The position numbers and the translations under genes are program-made. From NCBI RefSeq assembly GCF_010550605.1, contig NZ_JAAGNI010000181.1:1-38944 (forward strand): a stretch of DNA of 38,944 bases. The letters run 5' to 3'. Within the stretch, counting starts at the first letter, position 1. Each line of letters opens with the position of its first letter. The notes under the pieces were generated by a model. It was not told the DNA's origin, searched no databases, and worked only from the letters and a program-made list of their open reading frames with translations. This document shows, in pieces, positions 22,244 to 31,644 of this stretch. The stretch comes from Streptomyces sp. SID9727 (lineage in GTDB: Bacteria > Actinomycetota > Actinomycetes > Streptomycetales > Streptomycetaceae).

Positions 22244-23788
22244 ATGACCGGCTCCCACGCGACACCCCCGCAAGCCACCGCAACCCCCCGGAGGGACCGC
22301 GGCGGCACCATAGCCCTGCTGGTCATCTGCTCGTGCCAACTGATGGTGGTCCTGGACATCACCATCGTGAACATCGCCCTGCCCCACATCCAGACCTCCC
22401 TCGGATTCTCCACCGAGAACCTGTCCTGGGTGATCAACGCGTACACCCTCACCTTCGGCGGCCTGCTGCTCCTCGGCGGCCGGGTGGGCGACATCCTCGG
22501 GCGACGCCGGGTCTTCATGACCGGCGTCGCCCTCTTCGTCATCGCCTCGCTGCTCGGCGGCCTGGCGCAGGAATCCTGGCAACTGCTCGCCGCCCGCTCC
22601 CTCCAGGGCGTCGGCGGCGCGATCGCGTCGCCGACCGCGCTCGCCCTGATCACGACCACCTTCCACGAAGGCCCCGCACGCAACAGGGCCTTCGGCGTGT
22701 TCGCGGCCGTCTCCGCGGGCGGCAGCGCCATCGGCCTGCTCGCGGGCGGCGTGCTGGTCGAGTGGCTGGACTGGCGGTGGATCTTCTTCGTCAACGTGCC
22801 CATCGGCGCGCTGATCGTGCTGGCGACCCGCCGCTACATCCAGGAGTCCGAACGCCACCCGGGCCACTTCGACGTCCTCGGCGCCCTCACCGCGACGCTG
22901 GGTATGGTCTCCCTCGTCTACGGATTCATCCGGGCCTCCGAGGAGGGCTGGAGCGACACGCTGACGCTCCTCGCGTTCGCCGCGGCCGTCGTGCTGCTCG
23001 GCCTGTTCATCGCCATCGAGAGCCGGTCCCGGCAGCCGATCACCCCGCTGTGGATGTTCCGCGACCGCAACCGCGCCGGCACCTACGGGATCATGCTGAG
23101 CCTCGCGGCGGCGATGTTCGGGATGTTCTTCTTCCTGACCCTGTTCGTGCAGAACATCCTGGGCTTCAGCCCGCTGCGCACGGGCCTCGCCTTCCTGCCG
23201 GTCAGCGTCATCATCGCGATCGGCGCCGGGTTCACCTCGAAGCTGCTGCCGCGGTTCGGACCCAAGCCCTTCATGGTGACGGGCGCGGTCCTCGCGGCGG
23301 GCGGGCTCGGCTGGCTCACGCAGACCGACGTCCACAGTTCGTACCCGGGCAGCCTGCTGGGCCCGATCCTGGTGTTCGGGCTCGGCATGGGCCTGCAGTT
23401 CGTCTCGCTGACGCTGATGGCCCTGTCCGGCGTCGAACCGCACGAGTCGGGCGCGGCCTCCGGAATCCTCAACACCACGCAGCAGGTGGGCGGATCGCTC
23501 GGCCTGTCCATCCTGGTCACGGTCTTCGGTACGGCGAGCCGCAACGAGGCGACCGACCAGGTCCCCACGTTCATGGCCGAGGCGACACCGGCGCAGCTCG
23601 CCCGGTTCCGTAAAACAGGGCAGCTCCCCAGTCCCTGGGGCGACCAGGTCCTGGCGTCGGGTGTCTCCACCGCGTTCCTGGCCGCAACGGCCTTCGCCGT
23701 CGTCGCCGCGCTGATCGCGCTGTTCGTCATCCAGGTCCGCCCCTCGGACCTGGAGCGGCTGCGCGGGAGCGGCCGGCCGGGCCCCTGA
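22244..23788 (+). CDS. MFS transporter, DHA2 (14-helix) drug-exporter type
   Basis: This 514-residue membrane protein shows the DHA2/EmrB-QacA pattern. The first helix ends in MVVLDITIVNIALPHIQ, the D-x-x-I-V-N-x-A-L-P motif. Motif A is GGRVGDILGRRRVF, and GGVLVEWLDWRWIFFVNVPIG is the loop typical of 14-helix exporters. A charged tail follows the last helix. It should expel a hydrophobic or cationic compound using the proton gradient. It has about a dozen internal methionines, unlike the sulfur-poor transporter proteins next door, so it is probably not part of the sulfur-starvation set. No strong ribosome-binding site precedes the ATG at 22244. Confidence 0.9.
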   Translation: MTGSHATPPQATATPRRDRGGTIALLVICSCQLMVVLDITIVNIALPHIQTSLGFSTENLSWVINAYTLTFGGLLLLGGRVGDILGRRRVFMTGVALFVIASLLGGLAQESWQLLAARSLQGVGGAIASPTALALITTTFHEGPARNRAFGVFAAVSAGGSAIGLLAGGVLVEWLDWRWIFFVNVPIGALIVLATRRYIQESERHPGHFDVLGALTATLGMVSLVYGFIRASEEGWSDTLTLLAFAAAVVLLGLFIAIESRSRQPITPLWMFRDRNRAGTYGIMLSLAAAMFGMFFFLTLFVQNILGFSPLRTGLAFLPVSVIIAIGAGFTSKLLPRFGPKPFMVTGAVLAAGGLGWLTQTDVHSSYPGSLLGPILVFGLGMGLQFVSLTLMALSGVEPHESGAASGILNTTQQVGGSLGLSILVTVFGTASRNEATDQVPTFMAEATPAQLARFRKTGQLPSPWGDQVLASGVSTAFLAATAFAVVAALIALFVIQVRPSDLERLRGSGRPGP

Positions 23789-23818
23789 GGACCGGTCCGA
23801 CCGCTTCCCGCCGACGGG

Positions 23819-26110
23819 TCAGCCCTTGACGGTGAAGCCCGCCCGCAGCAGATCGTCGTCGCGCGACGACGGACCGACGAGCAGCTCGAAGGCCCCCGGC
23901 TCCACGACCCGCAGACCCTCGGCGTCCACCAGGGCGCACGCGGCGACCGGCAGTTCGATCGTCACCTCGCGCGACTCGCCCGGAGCCAGCCGGATCTGCC
24001 GGTAGGTCTTCAGCTCCTTCTCCGCCCACGTCACGGAGGTCACCAGGTCACTCACGTACGCCTGTACGGTCTCCAGCGCGGGGCGTCCGCCGGTGTTGCT
24101 CACCGTGACGCGCGCCCGCAGCGTGTCGCCCGCGCCCAGGACATCGGTCAGCACCTCCAGGTCCGTGTAGGCGACGGTCGTGTAGCTCAGGCCCTCGCCG
24201 AAGGCGAACGCGGGCCGCTGGGTCAGGTCCGCGTACCGCGAACCGTGCTGGCCGCGCAGCTGGTTGTAGTACGTGGGCTGCTGCCCGGCATGGCGCGCGA
24301 AGGACACGGGCAGCCGCCCGGACGGTTCGACGAGCCCGAGTACCAGCTCGGCGACCGCACGGCCACCCTGCATGCCGGGGTTGAAGGCGTACACGATGGC
24401 CGACGCGCGGTACGCGGACGGCGGCAGCACCAGCGGTTTCGAGGCGATGACGACCACGGTGAACGGCTTGCCCGTCGCGGCGAGCGCGTCCAGCAGCGCG
24501 ATCTGGCCGCCGATCAGCTCCAGGGTCGCGGTCGAGCGGCCCTCACCGATCAGCTCGATGCGGTCGCCCACCACGGCGACGACATGGTCGGCGGCCTCGG
24601 CGGCGGCGACCGCCTCCGCGATCAGGTCGCCGGACGGTTCGCACGGGACGACGATCTCGGGGCGCGGCTGCCCGTCCGGGAAGAAGGCGCCCTCCGGGTC
24701 CGGGCCCACCGTCAGGATGTCGGCGCCGCGCGCGTGGGTGACGGTCCAGCCGGCCGGCACATGCTCCCGGAAGCCGTCGAGGACGGTACGGATCATGGCG
24801 CGCGGATGGCCGTCCGGCAGCCAGTCCGCCTGGCCGGAGGAGCCCGCCCAGTCCCCGAGCTGGGTCTGCGCGTCATCGGCGTTGGGACCGATCACGGCGA
24901 CCGTACGCGGTGCCGCGCCGGCGTCCGCGACCGCCCGCCCGTCCGCCCCGGCCTCGAAGCCGCCGTCCAGAGGCAGGGTGCCGTCGTTGGCCAGCAGCAC
25001 CAGCGAGCGGCGGGCCGCCTCCAGGTTCAGCTCGGCGTGCCCGGCGCTGCCGATGACCGCCCGCTGCCGTTCCCGGTCGGGGTGGCGCGGGTTCTCGAAC
25101 AGGCCCAGCTCGAACTTGAGCGTGAGGATGCGCGCGACCGCCGCGTCGACGTCCGCCTCGGCGAGCCGTCCGGCCGCCACGGCTTGCTGCGCCCCCTCGA
25201 AGAAGTCGGGCGTGGTCATCACCATGTCGTTGCCCGCCCGGACCGCGGCGGCCGCCGCCTGGGTGTGGTCGGCGTACACCTTCTGCTCCCACACCATGCG
25301 CCCGACGTTGTCCCAGTCGGTCACCAGCGTGCCGGTGTAGCCCCACTCGCCGCGCAGCACCTCGTTGAGCAGCCAGTTGTTGACGGTGACGGGGACGCCG
25401 TCCATCGACTGGTAGCCCAGCATGAACGTACGGCAGCCCTCCTTGGCGACCCGCTCGAACGGCGGCAGGAACCAGGAGCGCAGCTTGCGGCGCGAGATGT
25501 CGGCCTCGCTCGCGTCCCGGCCGCCCTGGGTCTCCGAGTACCCCGCGAAGTGCTTGGCGCACGCCAGGATCGCCGTCGGGTCGTCCAGCCCGTCGCCCTG
25601 GTAGCCGCGCACCATCGCCGACGCCAGCTCGCCGATGAGGAAGGGGTCCTCGCCGAACGTCTCGCTGACCCGCCCCCAGCGCAGGTCCCGGGTGATGCAC
25701 AGCACCGGCGAGAACGTCCAGTGCACCCCGGTCGCGGCCACCTCGACGGCGGTCGCCCGCGCCACGCGCTCCAGCAGCTCCGGGTCCCAGCTCGCGGCCA
25801 TCCCCAGCTGCGTCGGGAAGATGGTGGCGCCCTCCCAGAACGAGTGCCCGTGGATGCAGTCCTCGGCGACCAGGAGCGGGATGCCCAGCCGGGTCCGGCG
25901 GGTCAGCTCGGCCGCCTCCAGGACGCGTTCCGGCGAGGCGTGCAGGATGGAGCCCGCGTGCATGTCCTCGATGTGCTGCCGTACCCCGTCCTTGGCGTTC
26001 AGCTGGAGCATCTGGCCGACCTTCTCGGGCAGCGTCATCCGGCCCAGCAGATCCGAGACGCGCTCCGGAATGGACAGGCGGGGGTCGAGATAGGGCAGGG
26101 AGGAGCCCAC
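23819..26110 (-). CDS. Glycoside hydrolase family 3 (beta-glucosidase-like)
   Basis: The 763-residue protein has the GH3 N-terminal TIM barrel (LPYLDPRLSIPERVSDLLGRMTLPEK; ACAKHFAGY at about 183-191), with the nucleophile D265 in TLVTDWDN. The alpha/beta sandwich domain follows (residues ~350-600, NLEAARRSLVLLANDGTLPLD), then a C-terminal fibronectin-like domain (about 665-763, TVSNTGGRPALETVQAYV). GTG at 26110 was chosen as start: AAAGGAAAG lies 7 nt upstream and the protein aligns from here. No signal peptide is seen, so it acts in the cytoplasm on imported beta-glucosides or xylosides; the substrate is not determined. The TetR gene is divergent and a likely regulator. Confidence 0.9.
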   Translation of the reverse strand: MGSSLPYLDPRLSIPERVSDLLGRMTLPEKVGQMLQLNAKDGVRQHIEDMHAGSILHASPERVLEAAELTRRTRLGIPLLVAEDCIHGHSFWEGATIFPTQLGMAASWDPELLERVARATAVEVAATGVHWTFSPVLCITRDLRWGRVSETFGEDPFLIGELASAMVRGYQGDGLDDPTAILACAKHFAGYSETQGGRDASEADISRRKLRSWFLPPFERVAKEGCRTFMLGYQSMDGVPVTVNNWLLNEVLRGEWGYTGTLVTDWDNVGRMVWEQKVYADHTQAAAAAVRAGNDMVMTTPDFFEGAQQAVAAGRLAEADVDAAVARILTLKFELGLFENPRHPDRERQRAVIGSAGHAELNLEAARRSLVLLANDGTLPLDGGFEAGADGRAVADAGAAPRTVAVIGPNADDAQTQLGDWAGSSGQADWLPDGHPRAMIRTVLDGFREHVPAGWTVTHARGADILTVGPDPEGAFFPDGQPRPEIVVPCEPSGDLIAEAVAAAEAADHVVAVVGDRIELIGEGRSTATLELIGGQIALLDALAATGKPFTVVVIASKPLVLPPSAYRASAIVYAFNPGMQGGRAVAELVLGLVEPSGRLPVSFARHAGQQPTYYNQLRGQHGSRYADLTQRPAFAFGEGLSYTTVAYTDLEVLTDVLGAGDTLRARVTVSNTGGRPALETVQAYVSDLVTSVTWAEKELKTYRQIRLAPGESREVTIELPVAACALVDAEGLRVVEPGAFELLVGPSSRDDDLLRAGFTVKG

Positions 26111-26269
26111 GGGCTTTCCTTTCACGACGTCGGCGACGTTCTCATCGGGCGGTGCGCGGAGGCGGCACGCTCCGGGGACCACCGTACGCCGAATACCGAC
26201 CTAGTGGTAAGTAAGTAGCATGCGAACATGTGCGGCCAGGGCGGCCGAGACCACCGGGGAGCGTGCCGA

Positions 26270-26869
26270 GTGACCGGCGATGAGCGGCGTGGATACGCGA
26301 AGGGCCGGGCGAAACGCGGGGAAATCCTCGACCAGGCCATGACCATGTTCGGTGAGGCCGGCTACCGGGGCGCCTCGCTGCGGGTGATCGCCACCCGCTG
26401 CGGCATCTCGCATCCCGGACTGCTGCACCACTTCCCGACCAAGGAATCCCTGCTGCTCGCCGTCCTGGAACACCGCGACGCCGTGGACGGCCAGTGGCTG
26501 GAGGCGGGCCGCCCCACCGGCGTCGACCGGCTGCGCCGGCTGGTCGGACTCGCGGCGCTCAACGCGGAGCGGCGCGGCATAGTCGAGCTGTTCTGCGTGC
26601 TGTCGGCCGAGGCCACCTCGGCCGACCACCCGGCCCACGCCTACTTCGTGGAGCGGTACCGGTGCTCGGTGCTGTCCACGGCGGTCTCGTACACCGAGGC
26701 GCGCGAGCAGGGCGTGCTGCGCGAGGACATCGACCCGCGGGAGGCGGCGCAGCAGCTCATCGCGCTGATGGACGGACTGCAGATCCAATGGCTGCTCGGC
26801 GACGGCGCGACCGACATGGCCGGGGTCCTGCACGCGCATGTGCAGGCGCAGTTGACGGTTGCGTTCTGA
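26270..26869 (+). CDS. TetR-family regulator divergent from the GH3 gene
   Basis: The 199-residue protein has a TetR helix-turn-helix at about residues 12-60 (KRGEILDQAMTMFGEAGY, then LRVIATRCGISHPGLLHHFPTKESLL) and a C-terminal helical domain resembling the TetR_C regions of sugar-linked actinobacterial regulators. GTG at 26270 was preferred over an ATG at 26228 because GGGGAG lies 8 nt upstream. The 159-bp gap to GH3 contains tandem GTAAGTAAGTA (26207-26217), an AT-rich patch that may hold the promoters and operator. A TetR rather than LacI protein next to a glycosidase is somewhat less common but is found in Streptomyces. Confidence 0.85.
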   Translation: MTGDERRGYAKGRAKRGEILDQAMTMFGEAGYRGASLRVIATRCGISHPGLLHHFPTKESLLLAVLEHRDAVDGQWLEAGRPTGVDRLRRLVGLAALNAERRGIVELFCVLSAEATSADHPAHAYFVERYRCSVLSTAVSYTEAREQGVLREDIDPREAAQQLIALMDGLQIQWLLGDGATDMAGVLHAHVQAQLTVAF

Positions 26870-26910
26870 GCCGACGGGGCCGGCGTCGCGAGACGGCGCC
26901 TCCACACCTC

Positions 26911-26962
26911 TTTACGGGCTTGTCATGTGCCGGTAACTTCCCTGCTGCAAGAGATTGCAGCA
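26911..26962 (+). promoter_or_regulatory. Amylase promoter with LacI-type operator
   Basis: TTTACG (26911-26916) and TAACTT (26934-26939) are 17 bp apart. Over the predicted start site lies a perfect inverted repeat TGCTGCAA-GAGA-TTGCAGCA (26943-26962). Alpha-amylase genes of Streptomyces carry TTGCA-type repeats at this place that are bound by the LacI-family regulator MalR/Reg1; the link here is by analogy. A weaker GCTTG-ATTTA-CAAGC follows at 26971-26985. Confidence 0.65.
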
Positions 26963-27097
26963 ACATTCCGGCTTGATTTACAAGCTCGCTCGGACCTTGA
27001 GGCGCGTCAGGGTCTCCGGCGGGATCGCGCGGGCCCCACCTCCCGCGCATCGGACGCCACGGCTTCGCCGCCGTCGTGGCCCTTCCCTGGAGACACC

Positions 27098-30094
27098 ATG
27101 AAACGCAACGCCCACCGGCTGCTGAGACGCACCCTGGCGTCCGCCGCTGCCGCCGCCGCGGTGTTCGGGCTGCTCACCGCACTGCCGGACACCGGTCTCG
27201 ACGCGCGGCCCGTCGCCGCCGCCGACGCGACGACGACCGTCTTCTACTACACCAAGACGAAGAACTGGGCCGCCTACAACCTGCATTACGCCCCCGACGG
27301 CGGTGCGTGGACGACCGTGCCCGGGGTGGCCATGGACGCCGCCTGCACCGACTGGGTCAAGAAGACCGTCCCGCTCTCCGGAGCCGAGGGCATCCAGGCG
27401 ACCTTCAACAACAGCTCGGGGGTCTGGGACAACAACGGAGGCAAGAACTACGACCTGGGCAGCGGGAACATCACCGTCAAGGACGGGGTCGTCGCCCACA
27501 GCGATCCCTGCGCGGACAGCGGTGATCCCGACCCGAGCCCCACTCCGACCGACGCGGCGCACACCGCCTCGGTGTACTACTCCACCGCCACCGTCGGCTG
27601 GACGACCACCAACCTGCACTACCGGCCCGCCGGAGGTTCCTGGACCGCCGTGCCCGGCGTCGGCATGGAACCGGCCTGCACCGGCTGGATGAGGAAGACG
27701 GTCGACCTCGGCGCCGCGACCTCCATGAAGGCCGCGTTCAACAACGGCAACGGCGTCTGGGACAACAACAACGGCGGCGACTACACGATCACGGCGGGTC
27801 TCAGCACCGTGAAGGACCGCGCGGTCCTCGAGGACGCCTCGGACCCGTGCGCCACCGCACCCGCCGACAACGAGGCGCCCACCGCCCCCTCGGCGGTCAC
27901 GGCGGAGGCCGACGGCGTCGCGGTCGTGCTCAGCTGGGAACCCTCCACGGACGACACCGGGGTGACTCGCTACCAGGTCACCCGCACAGGCGGCACGAAA
28001 GGCAGCCTCGTCACCGATGTGACCTCCACCGTGCTCTCCGAATCCGGTCTGGAGGAGCACACCACCTACACCTACACCGTCAAGGCGGTCGACGCGGCGG
28101 GCAACACCTCCGCCGCCTCCGCGCCCGCGAAGGCGACCACCGGTGACAAACCGCCCGCGGCGGCCCAGGGCACACCGCTGGGCACCGACCCCCGCAAGGA
28201 CCCGATCTACTTCGTCCTCACCGCCCGCTTCAACGACGGTGACGCGAGCAACAACCGGGGCGGCAGCCAGGACGTGAAGTCCGGCAACGCCGCCAACGAC
28301 GATCCCATGTTCCGGGGGGACTTCAAGGGCCTGGTCAACAAGCTGGACTACATCAAGGGGCTCGGCTTCTCGGCGGTCTGGATCACCCCGGTCGTCCTGA
28401 ACCGGTCCGACTACGACTACCACGGCTACCACGGCTACGACTTCTACAAGGTCGACCCCCGCCTGGAGTCCGCCGGAGCCTCCTACCAGGACCTCATCAA
28501 CGCCGCCCACGCCAAGGGCATCAAGATCTACCAGGACGTCGTCTACAACCACTCCTCGCGCTGGGGTGCCAAGGGCCTGTTCACGCCGACCGTCTACGGC
28601 GTCCGTGACACGCAGTGGAGCTGGTACTACGACGAGAAGAACGAGGGCTTCGAGTACGACGGACTCACCGTCGAACCCAAGAGCGGCAAGTCCTACTACA
28701 ACGGCGACATGTGGTCCACGGCCGAACCCGCGGGCAACACGTGCCTCAACTGGGGCAAGCCGACCGGCGGCAAGTCCGCCGAGGGCTACACCATCTACAA
28801 CTGCCAGTGGCCCAACCCCACAACCGGGATGTTCCCGAAGGAGTACTACCACACCTGCTGGCTCGGCAACTGGGAGGGCGAGGACTCCCGCTCCTGCTGG
28901 CTCCACGAGGACCTGGCCGACTTCAACACCGAGTCCGCACCGGTGCAGAACTACCTGATCGGCGCCTACGACAAGTACATCGACATGGGCGTGGACGGCT
29001 TCCGCGTCGACACCGCGGTGCACATCCCGCGCACCACCTGGAACCGCCGCTTTCTCCCCGCGATCCAGGAGCGGGTCACTCAGCGGTTCGGCGCCGAGGC
29101 GGCGAAGAACTTCCTCGTCTTCGGCGAGGTCGGCGCCTTCGTCAACGACAAGTGGAACCGCGGCTCGGTCAACCACTCGGCGCAGTTCTTCACCTGGAAG
29201 GAACGCCGGGAGTACGACGCCGACGACACCAAGGCCGCCCTGGAGATGTACGCGTACGAGGAGAAGCTCGGCACCGGCGACCAGCCGACCTCCACCAACG
29301 CCTTCCTGGACGGGAACAGCTACCACACCCCGGACCACAGCCGGTTCTCCGGCATGAACATCATCGACATGCGCATGCACATGAACTTCGGTGACGCCAC
29401 CAACGCGTTCAACAACGGCAAGGACTCCGACGATTCCACCAACGACGCCACCTACAACGTCGTCTACGTCGACAGCCACGACTACGGGCCCAACAAGAGC
29501 GGCGAACGCTACGCGGGAGGCACCGACGCCTGGGCCGAGAACATGTCCCTGATGTGGACGTTCCGCGGCATCCCCACCCTCTACTACGGATCGGAGATCG
29601 AGTTCCAGGCCGGCAAGAAGATCGACTGCGGCCCCACCTGCCCCCTGGCCTCCACCGGCCGCGCCTACTACGGGGACCACCTCGCGGGCAGCGTCACCGC
29701 CTCGGAGTTCTCACAGGTCGACTCCGCGTCCGGTGAGGTCGCCAACACCCTCGCCAAGCCCCTGGTCAAGCACCTCCAGCGGCTCAACCTGATCCGCCGG
29801 GCCGTGCCCGCCCTCCAGATGGGCCAGTACTCCACCGAGGGCATCAGCGGCCAGATGGCCTACAAGCGCCGCTACACCAGCGGATCGACCGACAGCTTCG
29901 CCCTGGTCACCGTCACGGGCGGCGCCTCGTACACCGGCATCCCCAACGGCACCTACAAGGACGCCGTCACCGGTGACACCCGGGTCGTCACCGACGGAAA
30001 GCTCACCGTCGACGCCCCGGGCAAGGGCAACATGCGCGTGTACGTGCTGAACGGCCCCGGGAAGATCGGCACCGCGGGCCCCTACCTGAAGTAG
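27098..30094 (+). CDS. Secreted GH13 alpha-amylase with two CBM25 starch-binding domains
   Basis: The 998-residue protein begins with a signal peptide (MKRNAHRLLRR, hydrophobic core, cleavage near residue 42). Two repeats follow, each about 90 residues (45-133 and 154-245), with FNNxxGxWDNN and VPGVxM motifs typical of CBM25 starch-binding modules. An FN3 domain is at 260-347 and a GH13 barrel from about 362. The GH13 motifs are DVVYNH (480-485), GFRVDTAVH with nucleophile D638, FGEVG with acid/base E677, and VDSHD with D795. It should cut alpha-1,4 bonds in starch outside the cell. ATG at 27098 follows CCTGGAGA. Convergent with the PfkB kinase gene, with a strong terminator between. Confidence 0.92.
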   Translation: MKRNAHRLLRRTLASAAAAAAVFGLLTALPDTGLDARPVAAADATTTVFYYTKTKNWAAYNLHYAPDGGAWTTVPGVAMDAACTDWVKKTVPLSGAEGIQATFNNSSGVWDNNGGKNYDLGSGNITVKDGVVAHSDPCADSGDPDPSPTPTDAAHTASVYYSTATVGWTTTNLHYRPAGGSWTAVPGVGMEPACTGWMRKTVDLGAATSMKAAFNNGNGVWDNNNGGDYTITAGLSTVKDRAVLEDASDPCATAPADNEAPTAPSAVTAEADGVAVVLSWEPSTDDTGVTRYQVTRTGGTKGSLVTDVTSTVLSESGLEEHTTYTYTVKAVDAAGNTSAASAPAKATTGDKPPAAAQGTPLGTDPRKDPIYFVLTARFNDGDASNNRGGSQDVKSGNAANDDPMFRGDFKGLVNKLDYIKGLGFSAVWITPVVLNRSDYDYHGYHGYDFYKVDPRLESAGASYQDLINAAHAKGIKIYQDVVYNHSSRWGAKGLFTPTVYGVRDTQWSWYYDEKNEGFEYDGLTVEPKSGKSYYNGDMWSTAEPAGNTCLNWGKPTGGKSAEGYTIYNCQWPNPTTGMFPKEYYHTCWLGNWEGEDSRSCWLHEDLADFNTESAPVQNYLIGAYDKYIDMGVDGFRVDTAVHIPRTTWNRRFLPAIQERVTQRFGAEAAKNFLVFGEVGAFVNDKWNRGSVNHSAQFFTWKERREYDADDTKAALEMYAYEEKLGTGDQPTSTNAFLDGNSYHTPDHSRFSGMNIIDMRMHMNFGDATNAFNNGKDSDDSTNDATYNVVYVDSHDYGPNKSGERYAGGTDAWAENMSLMWTFRGIPTLYYGSEIEFQAGKKIDCGPTCPLASTGRAYYGDHLAGSVTASEFSQVDSASGEVANTLAKPLVKHLQRLNLIRRAVPALQMGQYSTEGISGQMAYKRRYTSGSTDSFALVTVTGGASYTGIPNGTYKDAVTGDTRVVTDGKLTVDAPGKGNMRVYVLNGPGKIGTAGPYLK

Positions 30095-30100
30095 CCCGTA

Positions 30101-30135
30101 CGTGCGGGTGCCCCGTCGGCCGGGGCGCCCGCACG
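30101..30135. terminator. Bidirectional terminator between amylase and PfkB genes
   Basis: CGTGCGGGTGCCCC pairs with GGGGCGCCCGCACG over 14 bp with one T-G wobble and a 7-nt loop. It starts 6 nt after the amylase stop and ends 3 nt before the PfkB stop, so it can serve both convergent genes. Confidence 0.8.
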
Positions 30136-30138
30136 CCG

Positions 30139-31041
30139 TCACACGCCCAGCAGCTCCGCCCGGCCGATCACGGCCGTCGACCCCGGAGCCGTACACGCGA
30201 AGGCACCCGCCACCGCCCCCAGCCGGGCGCACTCCGCCGGCTCACGCCCGTCCAGCCTGCCGTACAGGAAACCGGTGACGAACGCGTCGCCCGCGCCGTT
30301 GCTGTCGACCACGGGCGCCGGCGGCGCGACCGCCGCGATGTGCACCGGCTCGTCGCCGCCGTCGCGGGTGAGGAGGTACGAGCCCTCCGCGCCCGCCGTG
30401 GCCACCACCGTCGTGGCCCGGCCCTCACGCAGGATCTCCCGCATCAGCGCGGGCGCGTGCTCCCCGGTCGCCGCCGCGCTGAAGAAGACCAGATCGGACC
30501 GGAGGGCGAACTCCCGCTGATGGTCGCTCCGCCCGTCCCAGTCGTGCAGATCCGTGGAGACCGGCACCCCCAGCGCCTCGATGTCGTCGTACAGGAACCG
30601 GGTGAAGTTCGTGATCGACAGATGGACATGGCGGGCCCGCCGCAGCCGGGGCAGGTAGAACTCCCGCGGCATCCGCAGGTCCTCCGGGTCCCGGGCGTCG
30701 TAGAACGACATCCGCCGCCCCGTCGCGTCCACCAGGTTCACCGCACGCCGGGTCCCGGCCGGGGAGATCACCGCATGGAACTCCACGTCCCCCTCGGCCA
30801 GTCGCTCGCGCACCTGCGTCCCGGTCCAGTCGTCACCGATGCAGTCGAGGAACACCACACCGAGCCCCAGCGCACGGGCGCCGAGCGCCACGTTCCCGCC
30901 GGTCTGGCCGGGCCACTCCCGGATCGGGCCGACCAGCACCGAGTCGGCCGCCGGGACCGGCAGGGCGTCGACGCGGACGATCGTGTCCACCCCGCTGCCG
31001 CCGACCACCACGATGTCGTATTCCGTTGGCTGTTGGACCAC
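30139..31041 (-). CDS. PfkB-family sugar kinase
   Basis: The 300-residue protein belongs to the ribokinase/PfkB family. Signature 1 is GQTGGNVALGARALGLG (about 47-63) and signature 2 is DSNGAGDAFVTGFLYG with D252 as the catalytic base. The substrate-side residues near the N-terminus (GGSGVDTIVRVDALP) fit a carbohydrate kinase. GTG at 31041 was chosen as start because GAGGGGG lies just upstream; a longer start at 31083 lacks this. It phosphorylates a sugar or nucleoside in the cytosol; the identity is unknown. The position after the amylase and GH3 genes suggests sugar use but they do not form one operon. Confidence 0.87.
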   Translation of the reverse strand: MVQQPTEYDIVVVGGSGVDTIVRVDALPVPAADSVLVGPIREWPGQTGGNVALGARALGLGVVFLDCIGDDWTGTQVRERLAEGDVEFHAVISPAGTRRAVNLVDATGRRMSFYDARDPEDLRMPREFYLPRLRRARHVHLSITNFTRFLYDDIEALGVPVSTDLHDWDGRSDHQREFALRSDLVFFSAAATGEHAPALMREILREGRATTVVATAGAEGSYLLTRDGGDEPVHIAAVAPPAPVVDSNGAGDAFVTGFLYGRLDGREPAECARLGAVAGAFACTAPGSTAVIGRAELLGV

Positions 31042-31169
31042 TGAGCCCCCTCTCGCGTACCCGCCGCGCTCAGTATCGCCCACCCGCCCGGCCGTTCGAC
31101 GCGCGCCCGGGACCCCCGCTGGCTAGGCTCGACCGGGGGCCGACAACCTGTCCCATGGAGGCTCACGCC

Positions 31170-31631
31170 ATGATGCTGTTGCCCGAACCGCGCGATATCC
31201 CGCCGCGCCTCGCCACCGGCGCCTTCATCCTCAACTCCGGCCTCGGCAAGCTCAAGGCCGACGAGGGGACCGCCCAGGGGCTGCACGGTATGGCCAGCAA
31301 CGCCTACCCGTTCCTCGGCAAGCTGGAGCCCGCCCGGTTCACCCGGTTGCTCGCCTGCTCCGAGATCGCGGTCGGCGCCACCCTGCTGGCGCCCTTCGTA
31401 CCGACCCGGCTCGCCGGGCTGCTCCTCACCGGGTTCTCCGGTGGTCTCTTCGGCCTCTACCTGCGGACCCCCGGCATGCGGGAGCCCGGCAGCCTCCGGC
31501 CGACGCAGGACGGCATCGCGCTCGCCAAGGACTCCTGGATGCTGGGCATCGGCCTGGGCTTCCTCGGCGCCGGCGGCAACCGCGTCCGCGCCACCGCGAA
31601 GTGCCGCACCCGACGCAGGTGCGCGCACTGA
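31170..31631 (+). CDS. Small membrane protein, DoxX-like
   Basis: This 153-residue protein has four hydrophobic segments, at about residues 15-33 (a weak one), 58-74, 79-101 and 122-140, with LNSGLGKLKADEGTAQGLHGMA between the first two, the spacing of DoxX-like membrane proteins. GGAGG lies 8 nt before the first of two adjacent ATGs, so 31170 is the start. The C-terminus is basic. Function unknown. It is divergent from the PfkB gene and ends 13 nt from the convergent phosphatase gene. Confidence 0.72.
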   Translation: MMLLPEPRDIPPRLATGAFILNSGLGKLKADEGTAQGLHGMASNAYPFLGKLEPARFTRLLACSEIAVGATLLAPFVPTRLAGLLLTGFSGGLFGLYLRTPGMREPGSLRPTQDGIALAKDSWMLGIGLGFLGAGGNRVRATAKCRTRRRCAH

Positions 31632-31644
31632 CCCCACGCCGCCG

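Noticed and set aside
22244..23788. MFS transporter as the last gene of the sulfur operon
   Set aside because: A 129-bp gap with its own -10 and inverted repeat separates it, and its sulfur amino-acid content is normal; a role as by-product exporter cannot be excluded but is not supported.
23788..23819. GGACCGGTCC palindrome between the MFS and GH3 genes
   Set aside because: Only 10 bp and common in GC-rich DNA; too weak to call a terminator.
26978..29680. 900-codon minus-strand frame opposite the amylase gene
   Set aside because: Same GC-skew artefact; the amylase frame carries signal peptide, CBM25 and GH13 motifs.
30139..31041. PfkB kinase as part of the amylase operon
   Set aside because: It is on the opposite strand and separated from the amylase gene by a strong bidirectional terminator.
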